This document shows, one piece after another, positions 51,406 through 61,328 of a stretch of 64,000 nt of DNA. The stretch comes from Timaviella obliquedivisa GSE-PSE-MK23-08B (lineage in GTDB: Bacteria; Cyanobacteriota; Cyanobacteriia; Elainellales; Elainellaceae), in the NCBI GenBank assembly GCA_019358855.1, contig JAHHII010000008.1, forward strand, positions 165,897 to 229,896. The letters are read 5' to 3'. Both the position numbers and the translations under genes were made by a program. Position 1 is the first letter of the stretch. Each line of letters opens with the position of its first letter. The notes beneath the pieces were generated by a model, which was not told the DNA's origin, did not search any database, and was given only the letters and a program-made list of their open reading frames with translations.

Positions 51406-52696
51406 ACTTTCCCATCTCAAGTTCCTGCACCGCCAACCCACCCAGCCTAAGGTCGTTCTTACGCCTTCTTCAACAGGGCAAGCCATTACGCCCCCAATTA
51501 GTTCACCGCCTCAACCCAAATCTCTCACAGAAATAGAACGCGAACTAGAGGAAGAACAACGACTTCGCATTCAGTTTACACATCCTGTTAAGAATGCAAG
51601 TCAGCAATCGCCCCTCAAAAAGATCGTTATCATTGCTCTACTCTGCGGTATTCCTATAGGCGTAATTTGGCTGGTAAATTTGCCTTACGCTGTCATTCGT
51701 CGTCCCGTTGCCGAAGTAGCCCCTATCCTATTGCTCCCTAGTTACATTAGCTTAGATCATAACTATCGCATTGCTATTACTACCCTCGAACAAGCTGAAC
51801 AATTAATTAATAATGCAACTGCTCCCACCGATTTAGATCTAGGTGAACAAAAGCTTCGTGAAGTTCAGAGAAGCCTGGATAAGTTGCCTGTGGGCTGGCT
51901 AAGCGACTCATTTTACTCAAATTACAGCGGCTACAATTGGCGATTTAGTACCAGCAACTTCAACGCTGCTCGAGCAAAAGCAGGTCGCTTAAAAGGTCAA
52001 CTCTTTCAAGAAAAGAACGCCCAAACTATGCTGTTTGAAGCCGAACAAACTCTTGCTACTGCTCGGCAAAAATACCCCCAAGCACAAACCGCAACCGATC
52101 GCCAAACCGCGATCGCCCAATGGCAAACTGCCCTCGATCAACTAGAACAAATTCCGGGCGAAACCCTAGCAGGCAAATCAGCCCAACAAAAACTGGCTGC
52201 CTATCATCGAGATTTTCAGGAAATAGTGGGGCTAGCAGCAGGTAATCAGCACACTTTGATGTTGTTTAGTACAGCAAGAGAATACTCTCAAAGAGCCGCA
52301 ATCCAAGGACAAAACCCACCCCACACAGCTGAAGAATGGCAGCAGATTGCTAAAGTATGGGAGGAAGCGATCGCGCAAGTTGAACGTGTTTCTGAAGATG
52401 ACACGGGCTACGCCGAAGCACAGAAAATGCGAGCAGAATACCTGAAGAACCTTGGACAAATTACAATTCGGCTACAGGCTGAAGAACAATCAGTTAGAAT
52501 TTTTGAACAAGTGCAACAGGAAAAAGTAGAGCTTTTTGCGATCGTCGCCACGCCCACCAACCGCGCCTCCATAATGAGCCGATTACAAAGCATCATCGAT
52601 CAATTAGAACAAGTTCAAAATGGAACTCGCGTATATTCAGAAGCACAAATTCTATTAGCATCAGCCCAAAATAAACTCAACCAATTTGAGCCGTAA
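51392..52696 (+). CDS. Membrane-anchored coiled-coil protein (hypothetical)
   Basis: 434 residues. A cytoplasmic proline-rich start, a coil (LTEIERELEEEQRLRIQF), one membrane helix (IVIIALLCGIPIGVIWLVNL) and then a long helical region rich in Gln/Ala/Glu with repeated motifs such as AIAQWQTALDQLEQIP and EEWQQIAKVWEEAIAQVERV. Such proteins are conserved in cyanobacteria with no known function; TPR-like helical pairs are possible. The region after the helix is on the periplasmic or lumenal side. ATG 51392 overlaps the mazF pseudogene; a later start is possible. Confidence 0.65.
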   Translation: MALFKLSHLKFLHRQPTQPKVVLTPSSTGQAITPPISSPPQPKSLTEIERELEEEQRLRIQFTHPVKNASQQSPLKKIVIIALLCGIPIGVIWLVNLPYAVIRRPVAEVAPILLLPSYISLDHNYRIAITTLEQAEQLINNATAPTDLDLGEQKLREVQRSLDKLPVGWLSDSFYSNYSGYNWRFSTSNFNAARAKAGRLKGQLFQEKNAQTMLFEAEQTLATARQKYPQAQTATDRQTAIAQWQTALDQLEQIPGETLAGKSAQQKLAAYHRDFQEIVGLAAGNQHTLMLFSTAREYSQRAAIQGQNPPHTAEEWQQIAKVWEEAIAQVERVSEDDTGYAEAQKMRAEYLKNLGQITIRLQAEEQSVRIFEQVQQEKVELFAIVATPTNRASIMSRLQSIIDQLEQVQNGTRVYSEAQILLASAQNKLNQFEP

Positions 52697-52742
52697 TGCA
52701 TTATGCCTGTTTTGAGCGTCTTGCTTTAGATCTTTAAAGTCA

Positions 52743-53456
52743 CTAAGCTACCATCATCTGATTCATCTCATCAGGAGCCAGATTGGCATGAATTACTTGC
52801 CCATCGCGGAACCAAACAATCCGCTTCGTTTGGCGGGCAACGTCGGCTTCGTGCGTCACCATCACGACCGTAATACCGCTGGCGTTAAGCTCGGTAAAAA
52901 TATTCAACACTTCCTGAGTGGTCTGAGAGTCCAAGGCTCCTGTGGGTTCATCTGCCAAAATTAAGACCGGACGGTTGACAATGGCACGGGCGATCGCCAC
53001 CCGTTGCTGCTGTCCTCCCGAAAGCTGATTGGGTTTATTATTTAACCGATTTGCCAATCCTACTCGCGTTAACGCCTCCACCGATCGCTCCTTGCGCTCC
53101 GCAGTCGAAACGCCTGCATAAACCATGGGCAGCATGACGTTTTCCAAGGCGCTGAGTTGAGGCAATAAGTGGAACTGCTGGAACACGAAACCAATTTTGC
53201 GATTGCGGATATGAGCCAGGTCAGTGTCAGGAAGTTGCGCTACGTCTACGCCATCCAAGTAATAGCTGCCGGATGTCGGGCGATCGAGACAACCGATCAC
53301 ATTCATGACCGTAGATTTACCTGAGCCAGAAGCTCCCATAATGGAGCAATACTCTCCTGGCTCCACAATCAAGTTAACCTTAGCCAGCGCCCGCACTTCT
53401 GTCTCCCCAGAGCCGTAGATTTTAGCGATGTTTTCTAGCTGAATAATGGTCTGCAT
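52743..53456 (-). CDS. ABC transporter ATPase, MacB/LolD-like
   Basis: 237 residues. Walker [12 protein letters not shown]-loop [10 protein letters not shown], signature [14 protein letters not shown], Walker [15 protein letters not shown]-loop VMVTHEAD. The sequence is the MacB/LolD/YknY type that works with FtsX-like permeases by mechanotransmission. Third gene of an adaptor-permease-ATPase set; the gap to the permease is 1 bp. Confidence 0.92.
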   Translation of the reverse strand: MQTIIQLENIAKIYGSGETEVRALAKVNLIVEPGEYCSIMGASGSGKSTVMNVIGCLDRPTSGSYYLDGVDVAQLPDTDLAHIRNRKIGFVFQQFHLLPQLSALENVMLPMVYAGVSTAERKERSVEALTRVGLANRLNNKPNQLSGGQQQRVAIARAIVNRPVLILADEPTGALDSQTTQEVLNIFTELNASGITVVMVTHEADVARQTKRIVWFRDGQVIHANLAPDEMNQMMVA

Positions 53457-53457
53457 C

Positions 53458-54675
53458 TTAAGCGCTCCTCAGTGCCACGATGGGATCAAGCTTTGCTGCT
53501 TGGCGAGCCGGAAACACCCCAAAAAAGAGTCCAATTCCGCCCGACACACCTACTGCTAAGATAACCGCTGTTGTCGAAACCCCTGCTTTTAACGGCGAGA
53601 CTGCACTGATCAACGAAACGCCACCGACCCCAATGCCTGTACCGATTAGTCCGCCTAAAGCCGAAAGAATAACTGCCTCAATGATGAACTGTAGCAAAAT
53701 ATCCTGCTGGGTTGCCCCGATCGCCTTTCGTAAGCCAATTTCTTGGGTTCGTTCCCGCACCGATACCAGCATAATGTTCATGATGCCAATGCCGCCCACA
53801 AATAGGGAAATTCCAGCGATCGCTGCCAACATCAGCGTGAGTGCCCCAGTCACATTTCCTACGATCTCTAACGCGTCTTTTTGCGTCCGAATGGTGAAGT
53901 CATTGCTGTTCACAATCTTATGACGCAGCCGTAGCAGGTTCGTCATTTGAAACTGCGCTGCGCTGACCGATTTTTCATCCTTCGCGGTTACCGAAATAAA
54001 GGATACAGATAGCCCGTAGGGTGACGTGCGTCCTACAATTTGGCTTGCCATCGTAGTAATGGGAATGTACACTGATTCATCCTGGTTGCTGCCCAGAAAT
54101 GCTCCTTTTGCCTCCATCACTCCAATCACTTGGAAACTAATATTGCGAATCCGAATCGATTGCCCAACCGGATCGGAAGTGCCAAAAATCTTTCTAGCCG
54201 TGTCTGCTCCTAATGCTGCTACGCGGTTGCGACGCTGGACATCAATATCGGTAAAAAAGCGTCCTTGCTCCATGTCAAAGTCGCGTACAATGGTGAACTC
54301 TGGAGTGGTACCCGTGATCAGCGTATCGCTGCGCTTATTGCCGTAGGTAATCAGCCGTTGGGTTTGCAATTGGGGCGCTACTGCTTCGACAGAGGGAACT
54401 TGAGCCGCGATCGCCCTAGCATCATCTAGCGTTAACGTGCGCGGTATCTCAGTCGATCGTTCTCGCGATGAATCGCTTCCTGGCAAAATAAACAATACGT
54501 TCGGCCCTAACGACTCAAACTGCCCAGAGGCATAGCGCTGTGCCCCTTGTCCAACGCCCACCATCGTAATCACCGAGGCATTGCCAATGATGATGCCTAA
54601 CATGGTCAGGCTACTTCGCAGCTTATTTCCAGTCAGCGTCGTGACCGCCATTTTAATACTTTCAATTAAATCCAT
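53458..54675 (-). CDS. MacB/FtsX-type ABC permease
   Basis: 405 residues. One N-terminal helix (about 20-40, after GNKLRSSLTMLGIIIGNASV), a large periplasmic domain (about 45-275), then three helices (LTLMLAAIAGISLFVGGIGI; ILLQFIIEAVILSALGGLIG; VILAVGVSGGIGLFFGVFPA) as in MacB. VSVRERTQEIGLRKAIGATQ is the conserved coupling loop. With the adaptor it should export a substrate across the envelope. Confidence 0.9.
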   Translation of the reverse strand: MDLIESIKMAVTTLTGNKLRSSLTMLGIIIGNASVITMVGVGQGAQRYASGQFESLGPNVLFILPGSDSSRERSTEIPRTLTLDDARAIAAQVPSVEAVAPQLQTQRLITYGNKRSDTLITGTTPEFTIVRDFDMEQGRFFTDIDVQRRNRVAALGADTARKIFGTSDPVGQSIRIRNISFQVIGVMEAKGAFLGSNQDESVYIPITTMASQIVGRTSPYGLSVSFISVTAKDEKSVSAAQFQMTNLLRLRHKIVNSNDFTIRTQKDALEIVGNVTGALTLMLAAIAGISLFVGGIGIMNIMLVSVRERTQEIGLRKAIGATQQDILLQFIIEAVILSALGGLIGTGIGVGGVSLISAVSPLKAGVSTTAVILAVGVSGGIGLFFGVFPARQAAKLDPIVALRSA

Positions 54676-54684
54676 GGGTTCTCC

Positions 54685-56019
54685 CTATTCGTTTTCCTCA
54701 GGTTTACCCCAATCTGAGCCAGGTGGAATATCAGTAAAGATCTCCTCTCCCGCTTTCAGCCCTTGTAAAACCTGGGTTTGGTCATCCACGGCAATACCGG
54801 GCACAATGTCACGGAACTGAGGCTTGTTGTCTTCATCTGGCACTAGCACGCCTGTTTTGCCGTCCTTTGTGACGATCGCCACTGTCGGCACCACTACAGC
54901 ACTCGGCACCTCATTTCCTAAAAAGACTACGTCTGCATTCATTCCTGACAGCAACTTGCCCTGACCCGTTACCAAAATAATTCGTACCTGAAAGGAAGTC
55001 ACGTTTTGTTTGACCACAGCTTCAGGGGCAATCAGTCGCACTTTACCTTGAAAAACTTCATTGGGATAAGCGTCGGCAACCACCTCAACAGGTTGTCCAA
55101 TCTTCAACTGCTGAATATCTACTTCGGGTACGTCTGCCAAAACTTCCAAGCCTTCGGCGATCGCCACGATCGCCGTAGAGGTTGCTGAAGTAGCTTCCGA
55201 AGCCGTGGTTGTCGGGGTGACAAACGCCCCCTCGTTGGCAAACTTCTGCGTCACCACACCATTAAAAGGTGCCCGAATCAGGGTATCTTGCTGCTGCACC
55301 TCGATCGCCTGTAAATTGCCGATCGCCTCTATCACCGCCGCTTCTCCCTCCGCCACATCTTCAGGACGACTGCCGTTTTGAAGCTGCTGAAGATTCTCTT
55401 CCCGTTCTCGCAGCGTCGCATTTGCCTGTGCCAGATCGGCATTAGAGACGTTGGCAGTACTAATAATTTCATCTAGTGCATCGCTTGAGATCGCCCCTTC
55501 GGCTGCAAGCTGCTGATTCCGCTTAACCCGCTGTACCGCTAGATCCAACTTTGCCTTGACCTGCGCCACCTGGGCTTGCGCTTGCACCACCTGCGCTTGT
55601 GCCTGAGTCACTTCCTCCGAGCGGTTGCCTGCCTGAAGCTTTGCCAGCCTTGCCTGCGCCTGCGCTACCCTGGCTTTTGCCTGCAAAACTTGGGCTGCAA
55701 TCTCTTGGTTCTCCATACGGGCAATCACCTGCCCTTGCTTAACGCGATCGCCTTGCTCGACAAACAGTTCTGATACAATGCCTGAGCTTTTAGGACTGAG
55801 ATTGACAGTTTGGATAGGTTGGATCACACCGCTGGCAGTAATGCGCACCTGTAAAGCCTGCGACTTAACCGGAACTGTCAAGTTGGCAGACTCGGCAACC
55901 TTAGAGCTACTCTGAACAATCCAGGTGGTGATTCCGCCTACACCTACAAGACCTGTCGCAATGAGTCCAATTAACCAGGGTGTGGGATGGCGGACTTTGC
56001 CAATGAAAGGTAGCTGCAT
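54685..56019 (-). CDS. Periplasmic adaptor, MacA/HlyD family
   Basis: 444 residues. N-terminal anchor helix (PWLIGLIATGLVGVGGITTW), lipoyl/barrel halves (GIVSELFVEQGDRVKQGQVI; GVVTQKFANEGAFVTPTTTA), and a long alpha-hairpin with heptad repeats (AQAQARLAKLQAGNRSEEVT, then QAQAQVVQAQAQVAQVKAKL). The order adaptor-permease-ATPase is that of devBCA and yknXYZ, but the permease matches MacB more than DevC. No TolC gene is adjacent. The repetitive VQAQAQVAQ region comes from short DNA repeats. Confidence 0.9.
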   Translation of the reverse strand: MQLPFIGKVRHPTPWLIGLIATGLVGVGGITTWIVQSSSKVAESANLTVPVKSQALQVRITASGVIQPIQTVNLSPKSSGIVSELFVEQGDRVKQGQVIARMENQEIAAQVLQAKARVAQAQARLAKLQAGNRSEEVTQAQAQVVQAQAQVAQVKAKLDLAVQRVKRNQQLAAEGAISSDALDEIISTANVSNADLAQANATLREREENLQQLQNGSRPEDVAEGEAAVIEAIGNLQAIEVQQQDTLIRAPFNGVVTQKFANEGAFVTPTTTASEATSATSTAIVAIAEGLEVLADVPEVDIQQLKIGQPVEVVADAYPNEVFQGKVRLIAPEAVVKQNVTSFQVRIILVTGQGKLLSGMNADVVFLGNEVPSAVVVPTVAIVTKDGKTGVLVPDEDNKPQFRDIVPGIAVDDQTQVLQGLKAGEEIFTDIPPGSDWGKPEENE

Positions 56020-56089
56020 ACAAAAAGTCCTGAATAATCAAAAGTGCGGGAACCAGCAGACGAACTACGGACAAAGCTATCTCTACCCA

Positions 56090-56602
56090 TTATGAATGAT
56101 GAAATTCTTGAGCCTGTTCTTGAGCCCAACGTTCATCTAGTAATGGCATCTCTCGTTCTAAGAAAGCATGAATGTCGTACATTTCTTGAAGCCGACTGGT
56201 GAGCTTTGGCGGTTCGTTAGCTAATAGTGTCAACCCCCGCTCAGCCAAGTGTCGGAAGGCGGTAATTTGGGTCATTCGCTGCTTGGTCATGTGTGCCCAA
56301 GCGTGGGGCTTAATTTGAAAATAGTCACGGCGATCGCCCGTGAAACTGACCCGTTCAATCAACCCAATCTGCATGAGCAAACGGGTCATCGTGCTAATCG
56401 ATCCTTTACTAGCCTGCAACATTTCTGCCAAATCTTTGTTGGACTGATAGGGCGGATTAGAAATCAACAGTGCCCCAAAAAGCCTGCCCGACATCCGAGG
56501 CAGACCGACTGTCTCAAACATTAAGCCCACTTCTTCGACAAAATGAGTCTTCTCAAAAGGCTGTTCTTGGCTCACAGCAGTTGACTTACCCCTCGCGACC
56601 AA
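56090..56602 (-). CDS. GbsR/MarR-family transcriptional regulator
   Basis: 170 residues. Winged HTH: ISNPPYQSNKDLAEMLQASK and GSISTMTRLLMQIGLIERVS, then FTGDRRDYFQIKPHAWAHM, the GbsR-type wing. It is directly upstream of the MacAB-like genes in the same orientation with a 70-bp gap, so it probably regulates that exporter, perhaps sensing its substrate. The frame starts at TTG 56602; a GTG at codon 10 is an alternative. Confidence 0.85.
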   Translation of the reverse strand: MVARGKSTAVSQEQPFEKTHFVEEVGLMFETVGLPRMSGRLFGALLISNPPYQSNKDLAEMLQASKGSISTMTRLLMQIGLIERVSFTGDRRDYFQIKPHAWAHMTKQRMTQITAFRHLAERGLTLLANEPPKLTSRLQEMYDIHAFLEREMPLLDERWAQEQAQEFHHS

Positions 56603-56777
56603 CTTGCACGAATATCAAGATTATTCTTATATTCTTCTAAATCATAGCAAGTTCTAAATATTTAGTAAGTATTGAACAAAGTGAAATTCTTACAGAAGAG
56701 CCTTGACTCGACTTGCCCTTGACTCATCGTCTGGGTCAGATAGCGCTAAAGTGGATTAGCGATTTTCCACAAGATAC

Positions 56778-57587
56778 ATGAGCGGTTCCCCCCAAGATAG
56801 GCAGGTTGATCCCATTAAAAAAGAATCAGAACCCGGAAATATTGTTCCTGATCCATCTTCGCAAGCAGGCTGGGACGATGAGTTTTGGGCAAATACCGCC
56901 CAGCCGCCCAGCGCACCCATCGTGGCAACCCCCCATGTCCGAACGCCTACTCCGCCCTTGGCAATGGTCGAAACTGCCTTCCTTGCCAGTACAGCTAGCT
57001 TGCTTTGGATGGTAAGCTACTATCTCAGCATTGGCCCCTGGGTGCGAATTTTATTCCCAACCCCGATCGCCCTGGTTTACCTCCGGTGGGGTGCTCGGGC
57101 GGCTTGGATGTCGGCACTGGTGACCGCTTTGTTGCTCTCGGTGCTGATGGGACCTTACCTTAGTCTTTTATTTTGTGTGCCCTATGCTATTTTGGGCGTG
57201 CAATTGGGCGCAATGTGGCGACGAGGCTTTGGTTGGATTCCGTCGATCGCCACTGGGACGCTACTTTCTACCCTTGGCTTTTTCTTCCGCATGGGAATTT
57301 TGTCGATTTTTCTAGGAGAAGATCTGTGGAGTTACTTGACTAATCGCATTACTGATTTTATTCAGTGGACTTTGACGCGACTCGTAGACTGGGGGCTTTT
57401 AGGGCTGGATGTTCTAGGACAAACCAACTTACCCACAGTTCAGCTAGTCACTGTTGGAATAATTTTCTGTAGCGATTTCATTTATCTATTTACGGTTCAT
57501 CTAGTGGCGTGGCTACTGCTGGAACGCATTGGCAACCCTATCCCCGCTCCGCCTCAATGGGTGCAAGTGCTAATGGAAGAAGAATAA
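56778..57587 (+). CDS. DUF2232-family membrane protein
   Basis: 269 residues. A polar 60-residue start, then about seven membrane helices (VETAFLASTASLLWMVSYYL; ILFPTPIALVYLRWGARAAW; and others), typical of DUF2232 (YybS-like) proteins, common in cyanobacteria and Firmicutes. RILFPTPIALVYLRWG is the recognisable segment. A substrate-binding ECF-like role has been suggested for relatives but is unproven. It ends 11 bp before the CobT-like gene, so they are probably co-transcribed; a vitamin-linked role is conceivable. Confidence 0.8.
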   Translation: MSGSPQDRQVDPIKKESEPGNIVPDPSSQAGWDDEFWANTAQPPSAPIVATPHVRTPTPPLAMVETAFLASTASLLWMVSYYLSIGPWVRILFPTPIALVYLRWGARAAWMSALVTALLLSVLMGPYLSLLFCVPYAILGVQLGAMWRRGFGWIPSIATGTLLSTLGFFFRMGILSIFLGEDLWSYLTNRITDFIQWTLTRLVDWGLLGLDVLGQTNLPTVQLVTVGIIFCSDFIYLFTVHLVAWLLLERIGNPIPAPPQWVQVLMEEE

Positions 57588-57598
57588 TTTGTTTCTAA

Positions 57599-58708
57599 AT
57601 GATCAAAATCTATAGCCAACAACAGCAGAGTCAGCAATGGCTAGAGCGGTTTCAGAAACAACTGCCTGTTTTTGCCTGCGTGCTGGGCTTTACCGAAACA
57701 GGTCTCATTCCGGGCATCTCAGCCGCAGGCACAACGCCTACCGATCGCCAATATACAGCGATCGCCGATGCCGAATTTCTTTACCAGGGCGCTCAACCCC
57801 ATCCTCAGTATCCTCTGCCGCCTCTTCATGCAGGCGCTTCTCCTGTGCTGATTACGCGGGCGATCGTCACGGCACAAAACATTCCCGTTCACCTCTTCAA
57901 TGCCGGACTGCTTCATGCGCCTTCTATTCCAACCATCGATTTACAAGGAATGCCCGCCCGCTGTCTGAGCCAAGGGAATGCCTTAGATCTCTCAATAGTT
58001 AATCATCTGTTAGCGCAAGGACTACTTTGGGGCGAAAAACTAGCTGCTCAAACTCCGCAGAGCTACGTGATTTTAGGAGAATGTGTGGTAGGTGGAACGA
58101 CAACGGCTCTGGCAGTTTTAACTGGACTCGGCTACGATGCCTCAGGTAAAGTTAACAGCAGCCATCCCACCTGTAACCACTCACAAAAATGGCAGATTGT
58201 GCAACAAGGTCTGTCGGTCCAGCAACTTCAGAGCCACTCAGCCGAAACTCAGCACTGGCAAAAAGTTATAGCCGCAGTCGGTGATCCAATGCAAGTTGTA
58301 GTGGCAGGAATGGCGATCGCGGCTAGCCGAACTTGCGGGGTTCTCTTGGCAGGCGGTACGCAAATGCTAGCAGTCTATGCTTTGATTCAAGCCATCACTC
58401 ATGCCCAAAGTTTGCCGTGGCAACCTGCGCAAATCATCATTGGCACGACTCGCTGGGTTGCAGAAGACCCTAGTGGAGACACAGTAGGGTTAGCAGAAAT
58501 CTTGAAAGCGCCCCTCATTGCGACTCAGCTTAGCTTTGCACAATCTCAGTATGCAACGCTGCGGGCTTACGAGCAGGGCTTTGTAAAAGAGGGTATGGGC
58601 GCTGGCGGCTGCGCGATCGCAGCACACCTCTACCAAAATTGGGAGCAAAAGCAAATGCTTAATGCCATAGAAGCGATCGCAGAGGAACATGAACAATTCG
58701 CTTCATAA
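57599..58708 (+). CDS. CobT-like nicotinate-nucleotide phosphoribosyltransferase (UPF0284)
   Basis: 369 residues. Matches the cyanobacterial and archaeal TIGR00303 group distantly related to CobT: CVLGFTETGLIPGISAAGTT, ILGECVVGGTTTALAVLTGL, KVNSSHPTCNHSQK, GVLLAGGTQMLAVYAL and PSGDTVGLAEI. CobT activates the lower ligand base of cobamides. In cyanobacteria the base is often adenine (pseudocobalamin). The activity of this branch is presumed. Follows DUF2232 by 11 bp. Confidence 0.8.
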   Translation: MIKIYSQQQQSQQWLERFQKQLPVFACVLGFTETGLIPGISAAGTTPTDRQYTAIADAEFLYQGAQPHPQYPLPPLHAGASPVLITRAIVTAQNIPVHLFNAGLLHAPSIPTIDLQGMPARCLSQGNALDLSIVNHLLAQGLLWGEKLAAQTPQSYVILGECVVGGTTTALAVLTGLGYDASGKVNSSHPTCNHSQKWQIVQQGLSVQQLQSHSAETQHWQKVIAAVGDPMQVVVAGMAIAASRTCGVLLAGGTQMLAVYALIQAITHAQSLPWQPAQIIIGTTRWVAEDPSGDTVGLAEILKAPLIATQLSFAQSQYATLRAYEQGFVKEGMGAGGCAIAAHLYQNWEQKQMLNAIEAIAEEHEQFAS

Positions 58709-58777
58709 AACATTAACCATTTTCTAGACGAAACTCAGCTAACAGTCCAATTGCTACAGTCCAATTGCTAATGAGAT

Positions 58778-59179
58778 TTAACCCTTTGAAGGCATTCGTC
58801 GAGACAGAAGCTGCTCTTCTAAAGCTGCAATTCGGTTGTAAGCGGCGGTTAGCTGTGCCGTTAAGCGCTGCACCTGAACCTCTGGAGATAAAAGGCGATC
58901 GCCACTCTGCTGCTCAGTTTCTGGAAACCGCACATCAACCAGCACATCCTTATGTTCCATCTGCTCATTCAACTTGCTGCGCTGTTGCGAATACCATCCT
59001 ACACTCGCATCTAACTGGGGCACTTCGGCGCGCTCTTTTCCCTGCGATCTAAGTTCCGACAAAACTTCGGTCGTTTGATGGCTCAAATGTTCAATAATTT
59101 GGTGCATTGAGTCAACCTTAAGCGTCAAGATAGCGACTTGGTCTTTCAGTAAATCCATAGCAGACTCAATTTGTTCCAT
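58778..59179 (-). CDS. Coiled-coil protein (hypothetical)
   Basis: 133 residues. Heptad-rich helices at both ends (AMDLLKDQVAILTLKVDSMH; VQRLTAQLTAAYNRIAALEE) around a polar middle. No known domain, signal or membrane helix. Similar small proteins occur in cyanobacteria. ATG 59179; convergent with the CobT-like gene. Confidence 0.55.
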   Translation of the reverse strand: MEQIESAMDLLKDQVAILTLKVDSMHQIIEHLSHQTTEVLSELRSQGKERAEVPQLDASVGWYSQQRSKLNEQMEHKDVLVDVRFPETEQQSGDRLLSPEVQVQRLTAQLTAAYNRIAALEEQLLSRRMPSKG

Positions 59180-59477
59180 AGAGTAGTTCCCTACATCCTA
59201 GAGAAGCATTCCTCGTGGGGGCAGATATTCCTGAATCATTTAACCTTTAGTAACGCTTTTAAATAAGTCATTCATTGATTCTGAAGTGACAGTACTGCCC
59301 AAGTCCGCTCATGCCTCAAGGCAAGAATTGATAAACTTGAAAAGCTCTGCTGTCAAGCTTTCATGGTTGTTCAGATTCAACAAATTCCAGGTAGGATAAA
59401 TATTTATTAAGGTAAAATCTGTATCCCTTGTCGCTAACAAAAGCCATAAATCTAAATTAAGTAAATAGTGAAAAAAT
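59180..59477. other. Divergent intergenic region upstream of the lyase gene
   Basis: About 300 bp, AT-rich; probably holds both promoters. Nothing further recognised. Confidence 0.45.
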
Positions 59478-60134
59478 ATGCTGACTTTTCAAGACTTTTT
59501 CGTTGCTTGCGACGGGTTTTGGACGACCGAAAGAACCTATCACTCGGTGCTTGAAGATGCCATTGAACGGTCTTACACCGAGTTTCGAGCCGAGACTTTA
59601 AATCAAGCTCAAAAACAGAAAATGTTATCAGGAACAACGCCGACTGATCTAGCCTTTCCAGGAATCAAGATTGACACTGAACGAGGTATGCATGATCCCT
59701 CTGCCTGTCCTGGTTTCGCCATTGCTTTTGAAACTCGATCGGAAACGGGTGAAGAAGTTTCGATGAGTTTAACCGCCCTATTTGTGCCAGATGTCTACGT
59801 GACCGGTCAAACCACCGATGCTCCTATTCCCTTTCCCTTGGCGGCTCAGGTGCCTTTGCAAACGGATGGCGAGGTCATTCAAGGATATTATTTGCGGGAC
59901 AAAGGTTACTCTGAGGGAGGAGCGATCGCCGGACGATTCACCTATCAACCGACTCGTCAAACCTTAGAAATGACCACGTATTACAATCGCTCGGTCGCGG
60001 TGGATCAAATGCGGTTTGTGAAGCCTGACCTGCGACTGCGCACTATTGTGACTTATGAACGTCCTCAAGACGGCTCAATGCCGACAGTCATTAATCTGAT
60101 TGGGTTTGGGGTAGAACGGAAGCAAATTGCTTAA
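59478..60134 (+). CDS. Phycobiliprotein lyase, CpcS/CpeS family
   Basis: 218 residues. The start FQDFFVACDGFWTTERTYHS matches the lipocalin-like CpcS/CpeS lyases (pattern FF..s.G.W.s.RT.H), and the end region YNRSVAVDQMRFVKPDLRLR and TIV is a hallmark. These attach phycocyanobilin to Cys-84 of phycobiliprotein subunits. Residues between (ALFVPDVYVTGQ) form the barrel. Which subunit it serves, and whether it pairs with CpcU, cannot be read. Single gene. Confidence 0.82.
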   Translation: MLTFQDFFVACDGFWTTERTYHSVLEDAIERSYTEFRAETLNQAQKQKMLSGTTPTDLAFPGIKIDTERGMHDPSACPGFAIAFETRSETGEEVSMSLTALFVPDVYVTGQTTDAPIPFPLAAQVPLQTDGEVIQGYYLRDKGYSEGGAIAGRFTYQPTRQTLEMTTYYNRSVAVDQMRFVKPDLRLRTIVTYERPQDGSMPTVINLIGFGVERKQIA

Positions 60135-60176
60135 AATTATGCCCCCTCTCCTCTAAAACTTCTACTATTTTTGCCC

Positions 60177-61328
60177 ATGCCCACTCGTCGCACTTTCCTC
60201 GCCGCCGCCACCTTGGCTATTAGCCAGCTTCTCCTTGCCTGTAGCCAACCCCGTAATGCCGCTCAAGTCCGGTTGCTCAAAGGTTCAGTCCCCGCCCAAA
60301 TTCTAAAGGAGTTTCAGCGGCAAATAGAGCAAGCGGCAGATCTCAGTTTTTTACAAAACGAACAGCTTGCTGACTTATTCAGCCTACTAGAGACTTGGAA
60401 AAACCAGAAAATAGTTCCCAGCCCGGAACCATCGGGCTTTTCCCTGCCCTTCAAAAATCGCATCGTTCCTGTCGCAGACTTGGTAACCCTAGGCGATTTT
60501 TGGCTAACTCCAGCCATTCAGCAAGGGTTGATTCGTCCGCTTGACCTGGAGTTACAGTGGGAGTTGCTTGCCCCCGAATGGCAAACGCTGGTCAGGCGCG
60601 ATCGCCAAGGACAACCTGATCCCCAAGGCGAAATTTGGGCTGCTCCTTACCGTTGGAGTACGCTCATGATTGCTTATCAGCCTGAGAAATTTGAGTCTCT
60701 GGGCTGGGTTCCTAAAGATTGGAGTGATCTTTGGCGACCTGAACTTAAAGGGCATCTTTCTTTGCCTGATAGTGCTCGAACAGTCATTGGCTTAGTGCTG
60801 AAGAAGTTGGGGCAATCGGCTCATCTACAAGACCTGGAGACGGTTCCCTCCTTGGGAGGCGAACTCCAAGCTCTCCATCAACAAGTTAAGTTTTATAGTT
60901 CTGATGCTTACCTACAGCCTCTGTCTTTGGGAGATACCTGGGTAGCTGTCGGTTGGTCAAACGAAATTTTGCCGACCATTAACCGCGATCGCTCCCTCGC
61001 TGCCCTTGTTCCTACGACTGGCACCCTTTTGACTGCCGACCTCTGGGTTCATCCCATGACTGCCCAGCCCAATCCCTCTCAAGCCGATCTTCTCCTCAAA
61101 TGGATCAACTTTTGCTGGCAACCTGAAATTGCCACTCAGCTTTCGCTATTGAGTTCGGCGGCTTCACCCTTATTTAAAGGACAAAATATTGAGATCCCGA
61201 TCGCGCTCCAGCGAAAGCCCCTGCTCTTGCCCCCTGCTGTCGTTCTTCAACGCAGCGAGTTTCTCCTACCCCTTACTCCTACCGCTAGCGAACAATATCG
61301 CCGTCAATGGCTCATAATGCGCCAGTAG
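60177..61328 (+). CDS. Extracellular solute-binding lipoprotein (PotD-like)
   Basis: 383 residues from ATG 60177. Twin-Arg-like MPTRRTFLAAATLAISQLLL and the lipobox LLAC indicate a lipoprotein, perhaps Tat-exported. The periplasmic binding fold of the spermidine/putrescine or Fe(III) group follows: VPVADLVTLGDFWLTPAIQQ, IWAAPYRWSTLMIAYQPEKF, WSDLWRPELKGHLSLPDSAR, DTWVAVGWSNEILP. No ABC permease or ATPase is adjacent, so the ligand is unknown. Its 3' end overlaps the convergent gene by 17 bp. Confidence 0.8.
   Translation: MPTRRTFLAAATLAISQLLLACSQPRNAAQVRLLKGSVPAQILKEFQRQIEQAADLSFLQNEQLADLFSLLETWKNQKIVPSPEPSGFSLPFKNRIVPVADLVTLGDFWLTPAIQQGLIRPLDLELQWELLAPEWQTLVRRDRQGQPDPQGEIWAAPYRWSTLMIAYQPEKFESLGWVPKDWSDLWRPELKGHLSLPDSARTVIGLVLKKLGQSAHLQDLETVPSLGGELQALHQQVKFYSSDAYLQPLSLGDTWVAVGWSNEILPTINRDRSLAALVPTTGTLLTADLWVHPMTAQPNPSQADLLLKWINFCWQPEIATQLSLLSSAASPLFKGQNIEIPIALQRKPLLLPPAVVLQRSEFLLPLTPTASEQYRRQWLIMRQ

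Noticed and set aside
52743..56019. devBCA heterocyst glycolipid exporter
   Set aside because: Gene order agrees, but the permease is MacB/FtsX-like and a GbsR/MarR gene is attached; no other heterocyst gene is present.
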